From assembly GCF_014204795.1 (NCBI RefSeq), contig NZ_JACHMB010000001.1, positions 5,344,501-5,408,500 of the forward strand: a stretch of DNA of 64,000 nt. The letters run 5' to 3'. The position numbers were made by a program, and so were the translations under genes. The notes beneath the pieces were generated by a model. It was given only the letters and a program-made list of their open reading frames with translations, made no database searches and was not told where the DNA came from. This document shows, piece after piece, positions 23,951 to 32,127 of the stretch; positions within the stretch are counted from its first letter, which is position 1, and every line of letters starts with the position of its first letter. The stretch comes from Nonomuraea jabiensis (GTDB taxonomy: Bacteria; Actinomycetota; Actinomycetes; Streptosporangiales; Streptosporangiaceae).

Positions 23951-25278
23951 CGGGAGGGGCGCAGGACCGGGGCGAGCAACGTCAGCAGCACGACCACGCA
24001 CGTGATCAGCGCGAACGCGGTGGGGTAGCCGAGCGCGCCTGCGACCCAGCCCGTCACGGCCGGGGCGATCAGGCCCGACAGGTACGTGATCGTCGCCACG
24101 CCCGCCACGCCCTCGCCCGGAGTCGTGCCCGCGTTGCCCGCCGCCGCGATCACGAGCGGCACGATCACCGCGATGCCCAGCCCGACCAGGGCGAACCCGG
24201 CGATGCCGAGTGCGGGCGTGCGGGCCGCGACCACGAGGGCGCCACCGACCGCCGCCACGGCACCGCCCGCCCTGACAGTCGCCACCGGACCGATCCGGCG
24301 GATGACGTGGTCGCCCAGCAGTCGCGTGCTCGCCATGCAGAGCATGAAGACGGTGTATCCGGCGGCGGCCAACCCGGGACCGGCGGCGGTGACGGCGGTG
24401 AGGTAAACGGCGGACCAGTTCGAACTGGCGCCCTCCGCGAACGTCGCGCAGAACCCGACCAGCCCGATCACCAGGATCCCGCGCGTGGGGAGCGCGAACC
24501 GCCGCGGCGCCGGCACGTCGCGCCGGGCACCCGCCCTCCCGCTGTCGGGGAGGGGGTTATGCCCGGAGCTCGCTATTCCGCTGTCGGGAAGGGGAGTGTG
24601 CCCGGCCCCTGCCATTCCGCTGTCGGGAAGGGGAGTGTGCCCGGCCCCTGCCATTCCGCTGTCGGCGAGGAGGCCGCGTCCGGCCCCTGCTATCCCGCTG
24701 TCGGGAGGGGGGTTGTGCGCGGAGTCCGCCATTCTGCTGTCGGGGAGGAGGCCGCGTCCGGCCGCCGCTCCGAGGCCGAGTAACGCGAGCGACATGGCTC
24801 CGAGGTGGATCCGGGCGTCGATGCCCGCGTGTGCGGCCAGGGCGCCGAGTCCGCCGGCGGCCAGGCTGCCGACGGACCACATGCCGTGCAGCCCCGACAT
24901 GATCGAGCGGCCCAGATGCCGTTCGAGGAGGACGGCGTGCGCGTTCATCGCGACGTCGCACATGCCCGCCGCCGCCCCGAACAGCAGGAAAGCCCCGAAC
25001 AGCCACACGGGCGACGGCGAGAGCGCGGGGAGGGCCAGACCCGCGCACCACAGCGCGAGGAGGACGCGGGTGGCGGCGCGGTTGCCGAAGCGGTAGGCGA
25101 GGCGGCTGGCCATCGGCATGCCCACGAAGGCGCCGATCGACGGGCACAGGAGGGCGAGGCCGAGGGCGCCAGGGGTGAGGTGCAGGTGCTCCTGGATCCA
25201 GGGGATGCGCGTGGACAGGCTGCCGGCGACGGCGCCGTGCGCGACGAAGACGGCCGCGATGGCACGGTGATGGCTCAT
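23911..25278 (-). CDS. MFS transporter (DHA/FsrB-like) with minisatellite loop
   Basis: A 455-residue major facilitator with about 12 helices: IAAVFVAHGAVAGSLSTRIP at the start, then G-L-H-G-M-W-S-V-G-S-L helix 5. The central cytoplasmic loop (about residues 178-255) consists of six 13-residue repeats of the type G-M-A-G-A-G-H-T-P-L-P-D-S. Usual family loops are far shorter. Probably exports a sugar or small metabolite. Divergent from a ROK repressor whose two operator-like repeats lie in the shared gap, so likely ROK-controlled. The C-terminal six codons lie in the 61-bp repeat. Confidence 0.88.
   Translation of the reverse strand: MSHHRAIAAVFVAHGAVAGSLSTRIPWIQEHLHLTPGALGLALLCPSIGAFVGMPMASRLAYRFGNRAATRVLLALWCAGLALPALSPSPVWLFGAFLLFGAAAGMCDVAMNAHAVLLERHLGRSIMSGLHGMWSVGSLAAGGLGALAAHAGIDARIHLGAMSLALLGLGAAAGRGLLPDSRMADSAHNPPPDSGIAGAGRGLLADSGMAGAGHTPLPDSGMAGAGHTPLPDSGIASSGHNPLPDSGRAGARRDVPAPRRFALPTRGILVIGLVGFCATFAEGASSNWSAVYLTAVTAAGPGLAAAGYTVFMLCMASTRLLGDHVIRRIGPVATVRAGGAVAAVGGALVVAARTPALGIAGFALVGLGIAVIVPLVIAAAGNAGTTPGEGVAGVATITYLSGLIAPAVTGWVAGALGYPTAFALITCVVVLLTLLAPVLRPSRTSPAEGDVRVDA
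24539..24772. repeat. 39-bp minisatellite inside the MFS gene, six units
   Basis: Units begin at about 24539, 24578, 24617, 24656, 24695 and 24734. The second and third are identical, the others differ by substitutions. The unit is a multiple of three and keeps the MFS frame open, adding 13 residues per copy to the central loop. Confidence 0.9.
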
Positions 25279-25290
25279 GAGCCGAAAATT

Positions 25291-25339
25291 ATCAGGCAGG
25301 CTTCCTGATGAAAAGAGGTTTTAGGCAGGGTTCCTGATT
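25291..25339. promoter_or_regulatory. Paired operator-like repeats of the ROK/MFS divergent promoter
   Basis: ATCAGGCAGGCTTCCTGAT (25291-25309) is an inverted repeat. A second copy, TTAGGCAGGGTTCCTGAT (25321-25338), lies 31 bp downstream, about three helical turns. The AGG...TTCCT core resembles ROK-repressor operators. The second copy ends 4 bp before the ROK start. Confidence 0.65.
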
Positions 25340-25342
25340 ATT

Positions 25343-26374
25343 ATGGGGACCGTGAAGACCGCCACCCCCGCCCTGGCCCGAGCGATCAACGACCGGCTGG
25401 CCCTCGACCTGCTGCTGGAGCACGGGCCGCTGACCGCGCCCCAGCTCCGCACGCTGACCGGGTTGTCCAGGCCCACCGTGTCCGACCTGATCGAACGGCT
25501 CATTGCGGGTGGCCTCGTCGAGGTCACGGGCGAGAGCGGCGAGGTTCGGCGGGGGCCGAACGCACGCCTGTACGGGCTGGTGGCGGACCGGGCCCACGTG
25601 GCCGGGGTGGACGTACGGCGCGACGCCGTCAACGTCACGGTCGCCGACATCGCCGGGCGGGTGGTCAGCGAGGCCAGTACGACGATCGGCGCGAGAGCCG
25701 ACCTGGCGGCCCTCATCGCGAAGGTGGTCGGGGACGCGGTGGGCCGGCGGGCGCTGGACACGGTCGTGGTCGGAGCGCCGGGGCTGGTCGATCCGCGTGA
25801 TGGGGAGCTGGTGTCGCCCAACGACGTGCCCGGGTGGCGGCGCGGCATGATGGGGTCCGTACGCGAGCGCCTGGGCGTGCCCGTGATCCTGGAGAACGAG
25901 GTCAATCTCGCCGCCATCGCCGAGCTCCGCACCGGAGCCGCCGTCGGGAGCGAGGACTTCGTGCTCCTGTGGCTGGACGACGGGGTGGGAGCGGCGGTCG
26001 TGCTCGGGGGCCGGCTGCGCCGGGGGGCGTCGGGCGGCGCGGGGGAGATCGGGTTCCTGGAGGTCGGGGGTGTGGCGTTCTGCGAGCTGTTGAACGCCGA
26101 GATCACACGGAGGTTCGACCAGGACGAGCTCGCCCGGCGGATCGCCCAGGGTGCCTTCGCCTACGCCACCCTCCTCGACCCGGGGCTCGTCGTCCTCGGC
26201 GGGAGGACGGGGCATGAGGGCGGGGACGGGCTGGCCGAGCTGGTGGCCGACCACTTGCGCGCCCTGGCCCCGGCGCCCACGGAGGTCCGCGCCAGCACGG
26301 TCACGGGCAACGCGGTCCTCCAGGGTGCCGTGCTGACCGCCCTCGACGTGGCCCGCGACCGCGTCTTCGGCTGA
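25343..26374 (+). CDS. ROK-family transcriptional repressor
   Basis: A 343-residue ROK protein. The N-terminal winged helix is AINDRLALDLLLEHGPLTAP followed by GLSRPTVSDLIERLIAGGLV; a sugar-kinase-like domain follows (V-V-G-A-P-G-L-V, N-E-V-N-L-A-A-I-A-E). The usual zinc motif (C-G-x-x-G-C-x-E) is absent and that area is shortened (L-E-V-G-G-V-A-F-C-E-L-L). The ATG at 25343 has no ribosome site upstream, so a leaderless transcript or use of GTG at 25352 is possible. Likely represses the divergent MFS gene in response to a sugar. Confidence 0.9.
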   Translation: MGTVKTATPALARAINDRLALDLLLEHGPLTAPQLRTLTGLSRPTVSDLIERLIAGGLVEVTGESGEVRRGPNARLYGLVADRAHVAGVDVRRDAVNVTVADIAGRVVSEASTTIGARADLAALIAKVVGDAVGRRALDTVVVGAPGLVDPRDGELVSPNDVPGWRRGMMGSVRERLGVPVILENEVNLAAIAELRTGAAVGSEDFVLLWLDDGVGAAVVLGGRLRRGASGGAGEIGFLEVGGVAFCELLNAEITRRFDQDELARRIAQGAFAYATLLDPGLVVLGGRTGHEGGDGLAELVADHLRALAPAPTEVRASTVTGNAVLQGAVLTALDVARDRVFG

Positions 26375-26463
26375 CGTTCCTGTCACGTCCTGCCTGGTGG
26401 TCGAACCGCCGACCCCGTCCGCCCGACCCCGGTCTGTCGACCCGGTCTCCCGATTGCGACACT

Positions 26464-26567
26464 CGGCGGTGACCTCCGGCGGTGACCTCCGGCGGTGACC
26501 TCCGGCGGTGACCTCCGGCGGTGACCTCTGGCGGTGACCTCTGGCGGTGACCTCCGGTGGTGGGCTC
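26464..26567. repeat. 13-bp tandem repeat, seven units plus one degenerate
   Basis: Unit CGGCGGTGACCTC (two units start with T) in the 274-bp gap between converging ROK and M20 genes. No gene runs through it. Confidence 0.9.
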
Positions 26568-26648
26568 CGGCGGGGTGACGTGCCGCTTGTGAGTGCCCCG
26601 CGCCCATCCTGAGGCCGTCGGGTGGGCGGTTGCGTTTCCCTGGAGGGG

Positions 26649-27782
26649 TCAGGTGAGGGCGGTGATCAGGCCTATGGTCAGTGCCGTGCGTTCCGCGATG
26701 TGCTCCACCAGCACATGCTCGTGCCGCGCATGCGCCCCGTCCCCCACCGCACCCATCCCGTCCAGCACCGGCCGGCCCAGTGCCGAGACGAAGTTCCCGT
26801 CGCTGGCGCCCCCTACCGACACCTCGTCCAGCAGCCAGCCGAAGCTGGCCGCCACCTCCTGGGCCTCCTTGAACAGTCGCTGGGAGGCTGCGTTCGGTGT
26901 CATGGGCGGGCGGTTCCACTCGCCGGTGGCCGAGATGGTTACCCGGGGGTCCGACGCCTTCAGGCCGGCGAAGACGTCGTCGATTCGTCCCATCTCGGCT
27001 GGATCCGTGACGCGTACGTCGATTCCGCAGCTCGCGTCCCCGGCTGTCACGTTGCGTCCGGTGCCGCCGCTGATCAGGCCGACGTTCACGGTGGTCCCGC
27101 GCTCGCGGGAGCCGGCCCGGGCCAGGGTGGTGACGATCTCGGCCAGGGCGTGGATGGCGCTCGCCCCCGCGTACGGGTCGAGCCCCGCGTGCGCCTCCAC
27201 CCCGGTCACGCTCACATTGAACAGCCCCACGCCCTTCCTGGCGGTCTTGAGCGCTCCGTCCTGGGAGGCTTCGAAGACGAGGGTCGCCAGCGCGTACTCG
27301 CTGGCCGCCTCGATGTGCGCGCGAGAGGCGGGGCTGCCGATCTCCTCGTCCCCGTTGAAGAGGTAGCGCACGCTCGGATGCGGCAGCCCGAGCTCGCGCA
27401 GCCCGCGCAGGGCCCAGATCGACTGGACGAGGCCCGTCTTCATGTCGAACACGCCGGGCCCCGTCGCCTTGCCGTCCACCACCGCGAACGGCCACGCGGC
27501 CAGCGTCCCCGTCGGCCAGACGGTGTCGTAGTGGCTGAGCATGAGCACGGTGCCGGGCGCGGTGCCCCGGTAGATCAGCTCCAGGATGTCGCCGTACGAC
27601 CCGCCGTCGTGCAGAACCTCCTCGTCCGGTGTCCCGAGGCGTTCGACGGCCCGGCCGCGGATCTCGCGCAGCCCCTTGACCAGCATGGCCTTGTCGTAGC
27701 TGTGGGTTTCCAGCTCCACCGCGGCCTTGAGGTCGTCGAGCATGGCCGGGAGGGCCTGCCGGGCCCAGTCGGTGATCAACAC
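26649..27782 (-). CDS. M20 zinc peptidase (carboxypeptidase G2-like)
   Basis: A 377-residue co-catalytic zinc peptidase. Metal and catalytic segments are M-L-S-H-Y-D-T-V-W, G-P-G-V-F-D-M-K-T-G and F-N-G-D-E-E-I-G-S, followed by the dimerisation lid. This matches carboxypeptidase G2-type enzymes that split C-terminal glutamate from folate or p-aminobenzoyl-glutamate. The GTG start at 27782, with AAAGGA upstream, overlaps the end of the AbgT reading frame by 7 bases. An adjacent AbgT transporter fits p-aminobenzoyl-glutamate uptake and cleavage. Confidence 0.9.
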   Translation of the reverse strand: MLITDWARQALPAMLDDLKAAVELETHSYDKAMLVKGLREIRGRAVERLGTPDEEVLHDGGSYGDILELIYRGTAPGTVLMLSHYDTVWPTGTLAAWPFAVVDGKATGPGVFDMKTGLVQSIWALRGLRELGLPHPSVRYLFNGDEEIGSPASRAHIEAASEYALATLVFEASQDGALKTARKGVGLFNVSVTGVEAHAGLDPYAGASAIHALAEIVTTLARAGSRERGTTVNVGLISGGTGRNVTAGDASCGIDVRVTDPAEMGRIDDVFAGLKASDPRVTISATGEWNRPPMTPNAASQRLFKEAQEVAASFGWLLDEVSVGGASDGNFVSALGRPVLDGMGAVGDGAHARHEHVLVEHIAERTALTIGLITALT

Positions 27783-28907
27783 GAGGTCCTTTCTAGGGAA
27801 TCGGGAGGTGGAAAGGAGGCGGAGGAGTCCGGGGAGGAGGCGGAGCGGGAGAGTTCCGCGGAGGGCGGGAATGCGGGGGAGGTCGGGAAGTGGGAGCCAG
27901 GGGCGAGGGGGAGGCCGAAAGCTCCGGGGAGGAGGAATCGGAGAGTTTCCGAGGAGGAGCGGGAGACGAGGGAGTACGGGAAGCCCGGGAACCGCAGGGA
28001 GGAGGGGGAGGCCGGGGAAGTGGGGGCCGGGGGCGAGAGGAGGCCGAAAGGTCCGGGGAGGAAGTTTCGAGGAGGAGCGGGCGACGAGCGAGTCCGGGAA
28101 GCTCGGGAACCGCGGGAAGAGGGGGAGGCCGGGGATGAGGAGGCTGGGGGCGAGGGGGAGGCGGTTGGCGGGGCGATGGGTATTGACTCGACCTGGCGCG
28201 CCAGCACGCGCTCCGTGACCACGGTGATCGTGGCCGCCAGCACCAGGGAGGAGGCCAGCGAGAAGAAGTAGTTGGCCAGCGGCGTCACCGCATAGGCCGG
28301 ATCGACGGTATGCGCCGCAGCCGTCGTGAGCCCCGACAGGATGGCGTCGGTCGGCGTGATCAGCGGGTTGGCGTCGTACCCCGCCGAGATCGACACGGAC
28401 GCCACCACGATGCCCAGGAGCGGGCTGCGCCCCACCGCGCGGAAGGCCAGCGCGCCGAGCGGGATGAGCACGACGTACGCGGCGTCGGAGGCCACGTGCG
28501 CCACCATGCCGGTGAACGCCGGCGCGAACGTCACCCACTTCGGCGACACCCTCGACACCCCGGCGCGCAGCACGGCGGCCAGCAGTCCCGATCGCTCGGC
28601 GACCGCGACGCCGAGCATGACGACCAGGATCGTGCCGGGCGGCGGGAACGAGGTGTAGTTCGTGACCGCGTCCCCGACCATCATCCGCACGCCGTCGGCG
28701 GACAGCAGGCTCTCGGCCACGACGGTCTTGCCCGTCGCCGCATTGACCGCCGGCACCCCCTGCCGCCGGCAGACCCCAGCTGACCAGCGCAAGTAACGCG
28801 GCCAGGATGGCGAACAGCCAGAACGGATGGGGCAGCCGGTTGCCCAGCCGCTCGATCCCGCCCAGCAGCCGAAGGAGCGCGTTCAGGGACCCCGAACGAG
28901 TCACCAT
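27776..28907 (-). pseudogene. abgT: AbgT-family transporter, frameshifted and C-terminally replaced
   Basis: From the ATG at 28907 (GGAGG upstream) the frame reads LLGGIERLGNRLPHPFWLFA and L-V-S-W-G-L-P-A-A-G, the AbgT N-terminus. A run of five C (plus strand, about 28756-28760) puts the rest one base out of register. The second frame then reads GVRMMVGDAVTNYTSFPPPG, SISAGYDANPLITPTDAILS and ANYFF, clearly AbgT. After about 250 residues of a normal 510, the sequence becomes Ser/Pro-rich low complexity encoded by a polypurine repeat and ends at 27776. AbgT imports p-aminobenzoyl-glutamate; this copy lacks the second half. A sequencing error could explain the frameshift but not the missing half. 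Confidence 0.8.
27790..28165. repeat. Polypurine tract with about 120-130-bp tandem repeats
   Basis: The plus strand is overwhelmingly A/G with many G-runs (GGGGGAGG, GGGGCGAGGGGGAGG). Related copies begin with GGGGGAG at 27875, 28004 and 28121; the first two agree over most of their length, and the third is partial. Such G-runs can form quadruplexes. The complementary strand rarely makes stop codons, which explains why the AbgT frame stays open. Confidence 0.85.
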
Positions 28908-28975
28908 CTCGGACGCGCCTCCTTCCCGCATTTCGGTCAACCATTACATGCGGTAAGGAAGCGTCCTGACAAGAG

Positions 28976-30403
28976 TCAGGTCAAGGCGACCGGCTCGCGG
29001 AGCGGGAGCCGTACCTCGAACCAGGTCTCGCCCGGAACCGAGCGCACCTTGATCTCCCCGCCGTGCCGCCCGGCCACGATCCGGTACGAGATGTCCAGGC
29101 CGAGACCCGTGCCCTGACCCACGCTCTTCGTCGTGAAGAACGGCTCGAAGATCCGGTCCTTGATCGCCTCGGGCACGCCGGGGCCGGTGTCGCCGATCTC
29201 GACGATGGCCTCGTCCTCGTCGTGCGCCGTGCGGATCGTGAGCGTGCCCTCGTCGCCCATCGCGTCGAGCGCGTTGTGGATGAGGTTCGTCCAGACCTGG
29301 TTGAGCTCGCCCGCGTAGCAGGGGATGGGCGGCAGCGTGCGGTCGTAGTCGGTGACCACGGTGATGCCCGGCGGGATCTTGCCGCGGAAGATCGCGACCG
29401 TGCTGTCGAGCAGGTCGTGCACGTCGGCCTGCTGGAACGGCGCCCGGTCCATCTGGGAGTACTGCTTGGCCGAGCCGATCAGCGACGTGATGCGCTCGGT
29501 GGCCTCGGTCACCTCGTTGAGCATCTGGGAGATCTCGATCGCCTTGGCCAGCCACTGCACCGCGGCGGGAGCGCGGTCCTCGCCCACCTTGGCGCGGATC
29601 TTGTCCAGCGCCTCGGACGTGAGCCCGGCGGTGACCAGCGCGGGCGCCAGGTCCCACGCGTCCTCGACGCCCAGCTCCTCCAGCGCTTCGCCCAGCTCGT
29701 CCTCGGCGTCGGACATCTCCAGCGGGCTGCGCTGGGGCAGCTTGCCCAGGTTGGCCGTGCAGGACTCCTGCCACTCGATCAGCGTGCGCAGCTTCTCCGG
29801 CGGGATGCCCTCCTCGGCGAGCTGGGCTAGCTGGAGCCGCGAGGTCTTGATCAGCGAGCGCAGCTCGCTCGCGGCGCGCACCGCCGCGGCGGCCGGGTTG
29901 TTCAGCTCGTGCGTGAGCCCGGCCGTGATCGTGCCGAGCGCGGTCAGCCGCTGCCGCCGGTCGATGATCTCCCTCTGCATCCGGCCGCCCGACAGCATGC
30001 CGTCGAGCAGGTGCATCGCCATCGGGAACCACTCGGCCACGATGTAGGCGAACTTCTTGGCCGGCAGCATGAACATCCGCGTCGGCGCGGTGGTCCGCAG
30101 CGTGTGCTGGTACGTCTGCGGCGCCCGGTCGCCGAGGTAGGCGCTGGTGGCGCCGCCGTAGACGCCCGGCTGCGACGTACGGGGCATCGCCACGGTCCCG
30201 GCGCTGACCGTCTCGCTGATCATCTGGATCTCGCCGTCGAGCAGCACCGCGAAGCACTCGGCCGGCTCGCCCTGCTGGAGGATCACCTCGTCCTGGCCGA
30301 ACGTGCGTACCTGCCCGCTGTTGGCCAGCTTGGTGAGCTGCTCGTCGTTCAGCCGCTCGAAGAGGAAGAGCTTGCGCAGTTCATCGATGTCGATGTTGGT
30401 CAT
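28976..30403 (-). CDS. Sensor histidine kinase with N-terminal cyclic-nucleotide-binding domain
   Basis: A 475-residue soluble kinase. Residues 1-135 form a CRP-like cNMP-binding domain (V-I-L-Q-Q-G-E-P-A-E, F-A-V-L-L-D-G-E-I). The phosphoacceptor is H165 in T-H-E-L-N-N-P. The ATPase domain shows N-L-I-H-N-A-L-D-A, D-T-G-P-G-V-P and G-T-G-L-G-L. There are no membrane helices, so it senses a cytoplasmic signal. The start overlaps the stop of the upstream response-regulator fusion (ATGA), making them an obvious pair. Confidence 0.94.
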   Translation of the reverse strand: MTNIDIDELRKLFLFERLNDEQLTKLANSGQVRTFGQDEVILQQGEPAECFAVLLDGEIQMISETVSAGTVAMPRTSQPGVYGGATSAYLGDRAPQTYQHTLRTTAPTRMFMLPAKKFAYIVAEWFPMAMHLLDGMLSGGRMQREIIDRRQRLTALGTITAGLTHELNNPAAAAVRAASELRSLIKTSRLQLAQLAEEGIPPEKLRTLIEWQESCTANLGKLPQRSPLEMSDAEDELGEALEELGVEDAWDLAPALVTAGLTSEALDKIRAKVGEDRAPAAVQWLAKAIEISQMLNEVTEATERITSLIGSAKQYSQMDRAPFQQADVHDLLDSTVAIFRGKIPPGITVVTDYDRTLPPIPCYAGELNQVWTNLIHNALDAMGDEGTLTIRTAHDEDEAIVEIGDTGPGVPEAIKDRIFEPFFTTKSVGQGTGLGLDISYRIVAGRHGGEIKVRSVPGETWFEVRLPLREPVALT

Positions 30404-32049
30404 TGCTTCTCCAAGTAGCGATGCACGAGCGCGACGGCCATCGCGCCCTCGCCGACGGCGGAGGCCACTCTCTTGATCGAGTCGGCGCGTACGTCACCCG
30501 CGGCGAGCACCCCGGGCACGTTCGTCTCCAGGAAGTACGGCTCGCGCCGCAGCGGCCAGTTACGCGGCCGCTTCCCGCCCTGCACCAGGTCGGGCCCGGT
30601 CAGCACGAACCCCTTCTCGTCGCGCTCGATCGTGTCGCCCAGCCACGAGGTGTACGGCTCGGCCCCGATGAACACGAACAGCCACTGCGCGTCGACCGTG
30701 CGCTGCTCGCCCTTGGTCGAGAGCGTCAGCCGCTCCAGGTGGTCGTCGCCTTCGCCACCGACGACCTCCGTCTGGAGGTGCACCTCGATGTTGGGGATGG
30801 CGGCGATCTGCTCGATGAGGTAGTACGACATGGACTTCTCCAAACCGTCACCCCTCACCAACAAGTTGACCTTGCTCGCGAATCCCGACAGGTAGACGGC
30901 GGCCTGACCCGCCGAGTTGGCCGCACCCACGATGTAGACGTCGGTGTCCTGGCAGGAGGGCGCCTCGGTCAGGGCGGCGCCGTAGAAGACGCCCCGGCCG
31001 GTGAACTCGTCGAGCCCCGGCGCCTCCAGCCGGCGGTAGGTGACGCCGGTCGCCAGGATCACCGCGTGCGCGGCGATCTCCCCGCCGTCCTTGAACCCGA
31101 CCACCCGAGCCTGCCCGCGCGGCTCCAGCGAGACGACCTTGCGCGCGGTCAGCAGCTCCGCCCCGAACTTCAGCGCCTGCCTGCGCGCCCGGTCCGCGAG
31201 CTGCTGCCCGGAGACGCCGTCGGGGAAGCCCAGGTAGTTCTCGATCCTGGAGCTCTGCCCCGCCTGGCCGCCCGAGGAGTAGGCCTCGACCAGCACGGTC
31301 TTCAGCCCCTCCGAGGCGCCGTAGACGGCCGAGCCGAGCCCGGCCGGCCCGCCGCCCACCACGATCAGGTCGTAGAAGTCGGTGGCCGGAGTGGTCGACA
31401 GGCCCACCACCGCCGCCAGCGCGGCCTGGTCGGGGGACTCCAGGGTGGTGCCGTCGGCGGTGACCACGAGCGGCAGGTGGCAGCCCTCGCCGGCCGCCTT
31501 CACCAGCTGCACGCCCTCCGGGTCCTCCGCCAGCATCCACCGGTACGGCACGTGGTTGCGGGCCAGGAAATCACGCACCTTGTACGACTGCGCCGACCAC
31601 CGGTCGCCCACCACCCGCAACTCGGACCGCTCGATCCGGTCCGTGCGCATCCAGGCGTCGAGCTGGCCGTCGATCACCGGGTAGAACTTCTCCTCCGGCG
31701 GGTCCCACGGCTTGAGCAGGTAATGGTCCAGGTCCACCACGTTGATCGCCTGGATCGCGGCGTCAGTGTCGGCGTAGGCGGTCAGCAACACCCTGCGCGC
31801 GTACGGATACATGTCCATGGCGGCTTCGAGGAACTCCACGCCGTTCATCTGCGGCATGCGGTAGTCGGCCAGGATGGCCGCCACCTCGTCGCCCCGCAGC
31901 CGCATCTCCCGGACGGCCTCGATGCCGTCCCGGGCCGCCTCGGCGCGGACAATCCGGTATTCCTGGCCGTAGCGGCGTCTCAGGTCGCGGGCCACCGCCC
32001 GAGAGACGCCCGGATCGTCATCAACGGTAACGATGACCGGCTTGTCCAT
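30400..32049 (-). CDS. Response regulator fused to thioredoxin-reductase-like flavoprotein
   Basis: A 549-residue protein. Residues 1-125 are a receiver domain (D-D-D at 10-12, phospho-Asp D62 in A-D-Y-R-M-P, L-L-T-A-Y, L-L-K-P-W). Residues about 140-215 look glutaredoxin-like (VRDFLARNHVPYRWMLAED, L-P-L-V-V-T-A-D-G-T). The rest is a two-dinucleotide-domain reductase: L-I-V-V-G-G-G-P-A-G-L, V-I-L-A-T-G, V-Y-I-V-G-A-A-N-S-A-G-Q-A and A-A-G-D-V-R. The redox C-x-x-C of true thioredoxin reductases is missing (G-V-F-Y-G-A-A-L). Output is therefore a flavoenzyme, not DNA binding. Coupled to the cNMP-sensing histidine kinase. Confidence 0.94.
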   Translation of the reverse strand: MDKPVIVTVDDDPGVSRAVARDLRRRYGQEYRIVRAEAARDGIEAVREMRLRGDEVAAILADYRMPQMNGVEFLEAAMDMYPYARRVLLTAYADTDAAIQAINVVDLDHYLLKPWDPPEEKFYPVIDGQLDAWMRTDRIERSELRVVGDRWSAQSYKVRDFLARNHVPYRWMLAEDPEGVQLVKAAGEGCHLPLVVTADGTTLESPDQAALAAVVGLSTTPATDFYDLIVVGGGPAGLGSAVYGASEGLKTVLVEAYSSGGQAGQSSRIENYLGFPDGVSGQQLADRARRQALKFGAELLTARKVVSLEPRGQARVVGFKDGGEIAAHAVILATGVTYRRLEAPGLDEFTGRGVFYGAALTEAPSCQDTDVYIVGAANSAGQAAVYLSGFASKVNLLVRGDGLEKSMSYYLIEQIAAIPNIEVHLQTEVVGGEGDDHLERLTLSTKGEQRTVDAQWLFVFIGAEPYTSWLGDTIERDEKGFVLTGPDLVQGGKRPRNWPLRREPYFLETNVPGVLAAGDVRADSIKRVASAVGEGAMAVALVHRYLEKQ

Positions 32050-32100
32050 GTCTTCTCCCCACTCGTCCCTACAGGAAGCATGTCATGTGCGGGGGAGTCA

Positions 32101-32116
32101 GTAAGCACTCGCTCAT
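32101..32116. promoter_or_regulatory. Possible TetR operator in the divergent gap
   Basis: GTAAGCACTCGCTCAT, 11 bp before the TetR start. It is a loose inverted repeat related to the 19436 motif (10 of 16 positions) and typical of TetR autoregulatory sites. It is placed to affect the divergent response-regulator/kinase operon as well. Confidence 0.4.
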
Positions 32117-32127
32117 ATCATGGTCGG

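Noticed and set aside
28756..28760. Programmed frameshift in AbgT
   Set aside because: A run of five G/C without slippery heptamer or downstream structure; with the missing second half, simple decay or sequencing error is more likely.
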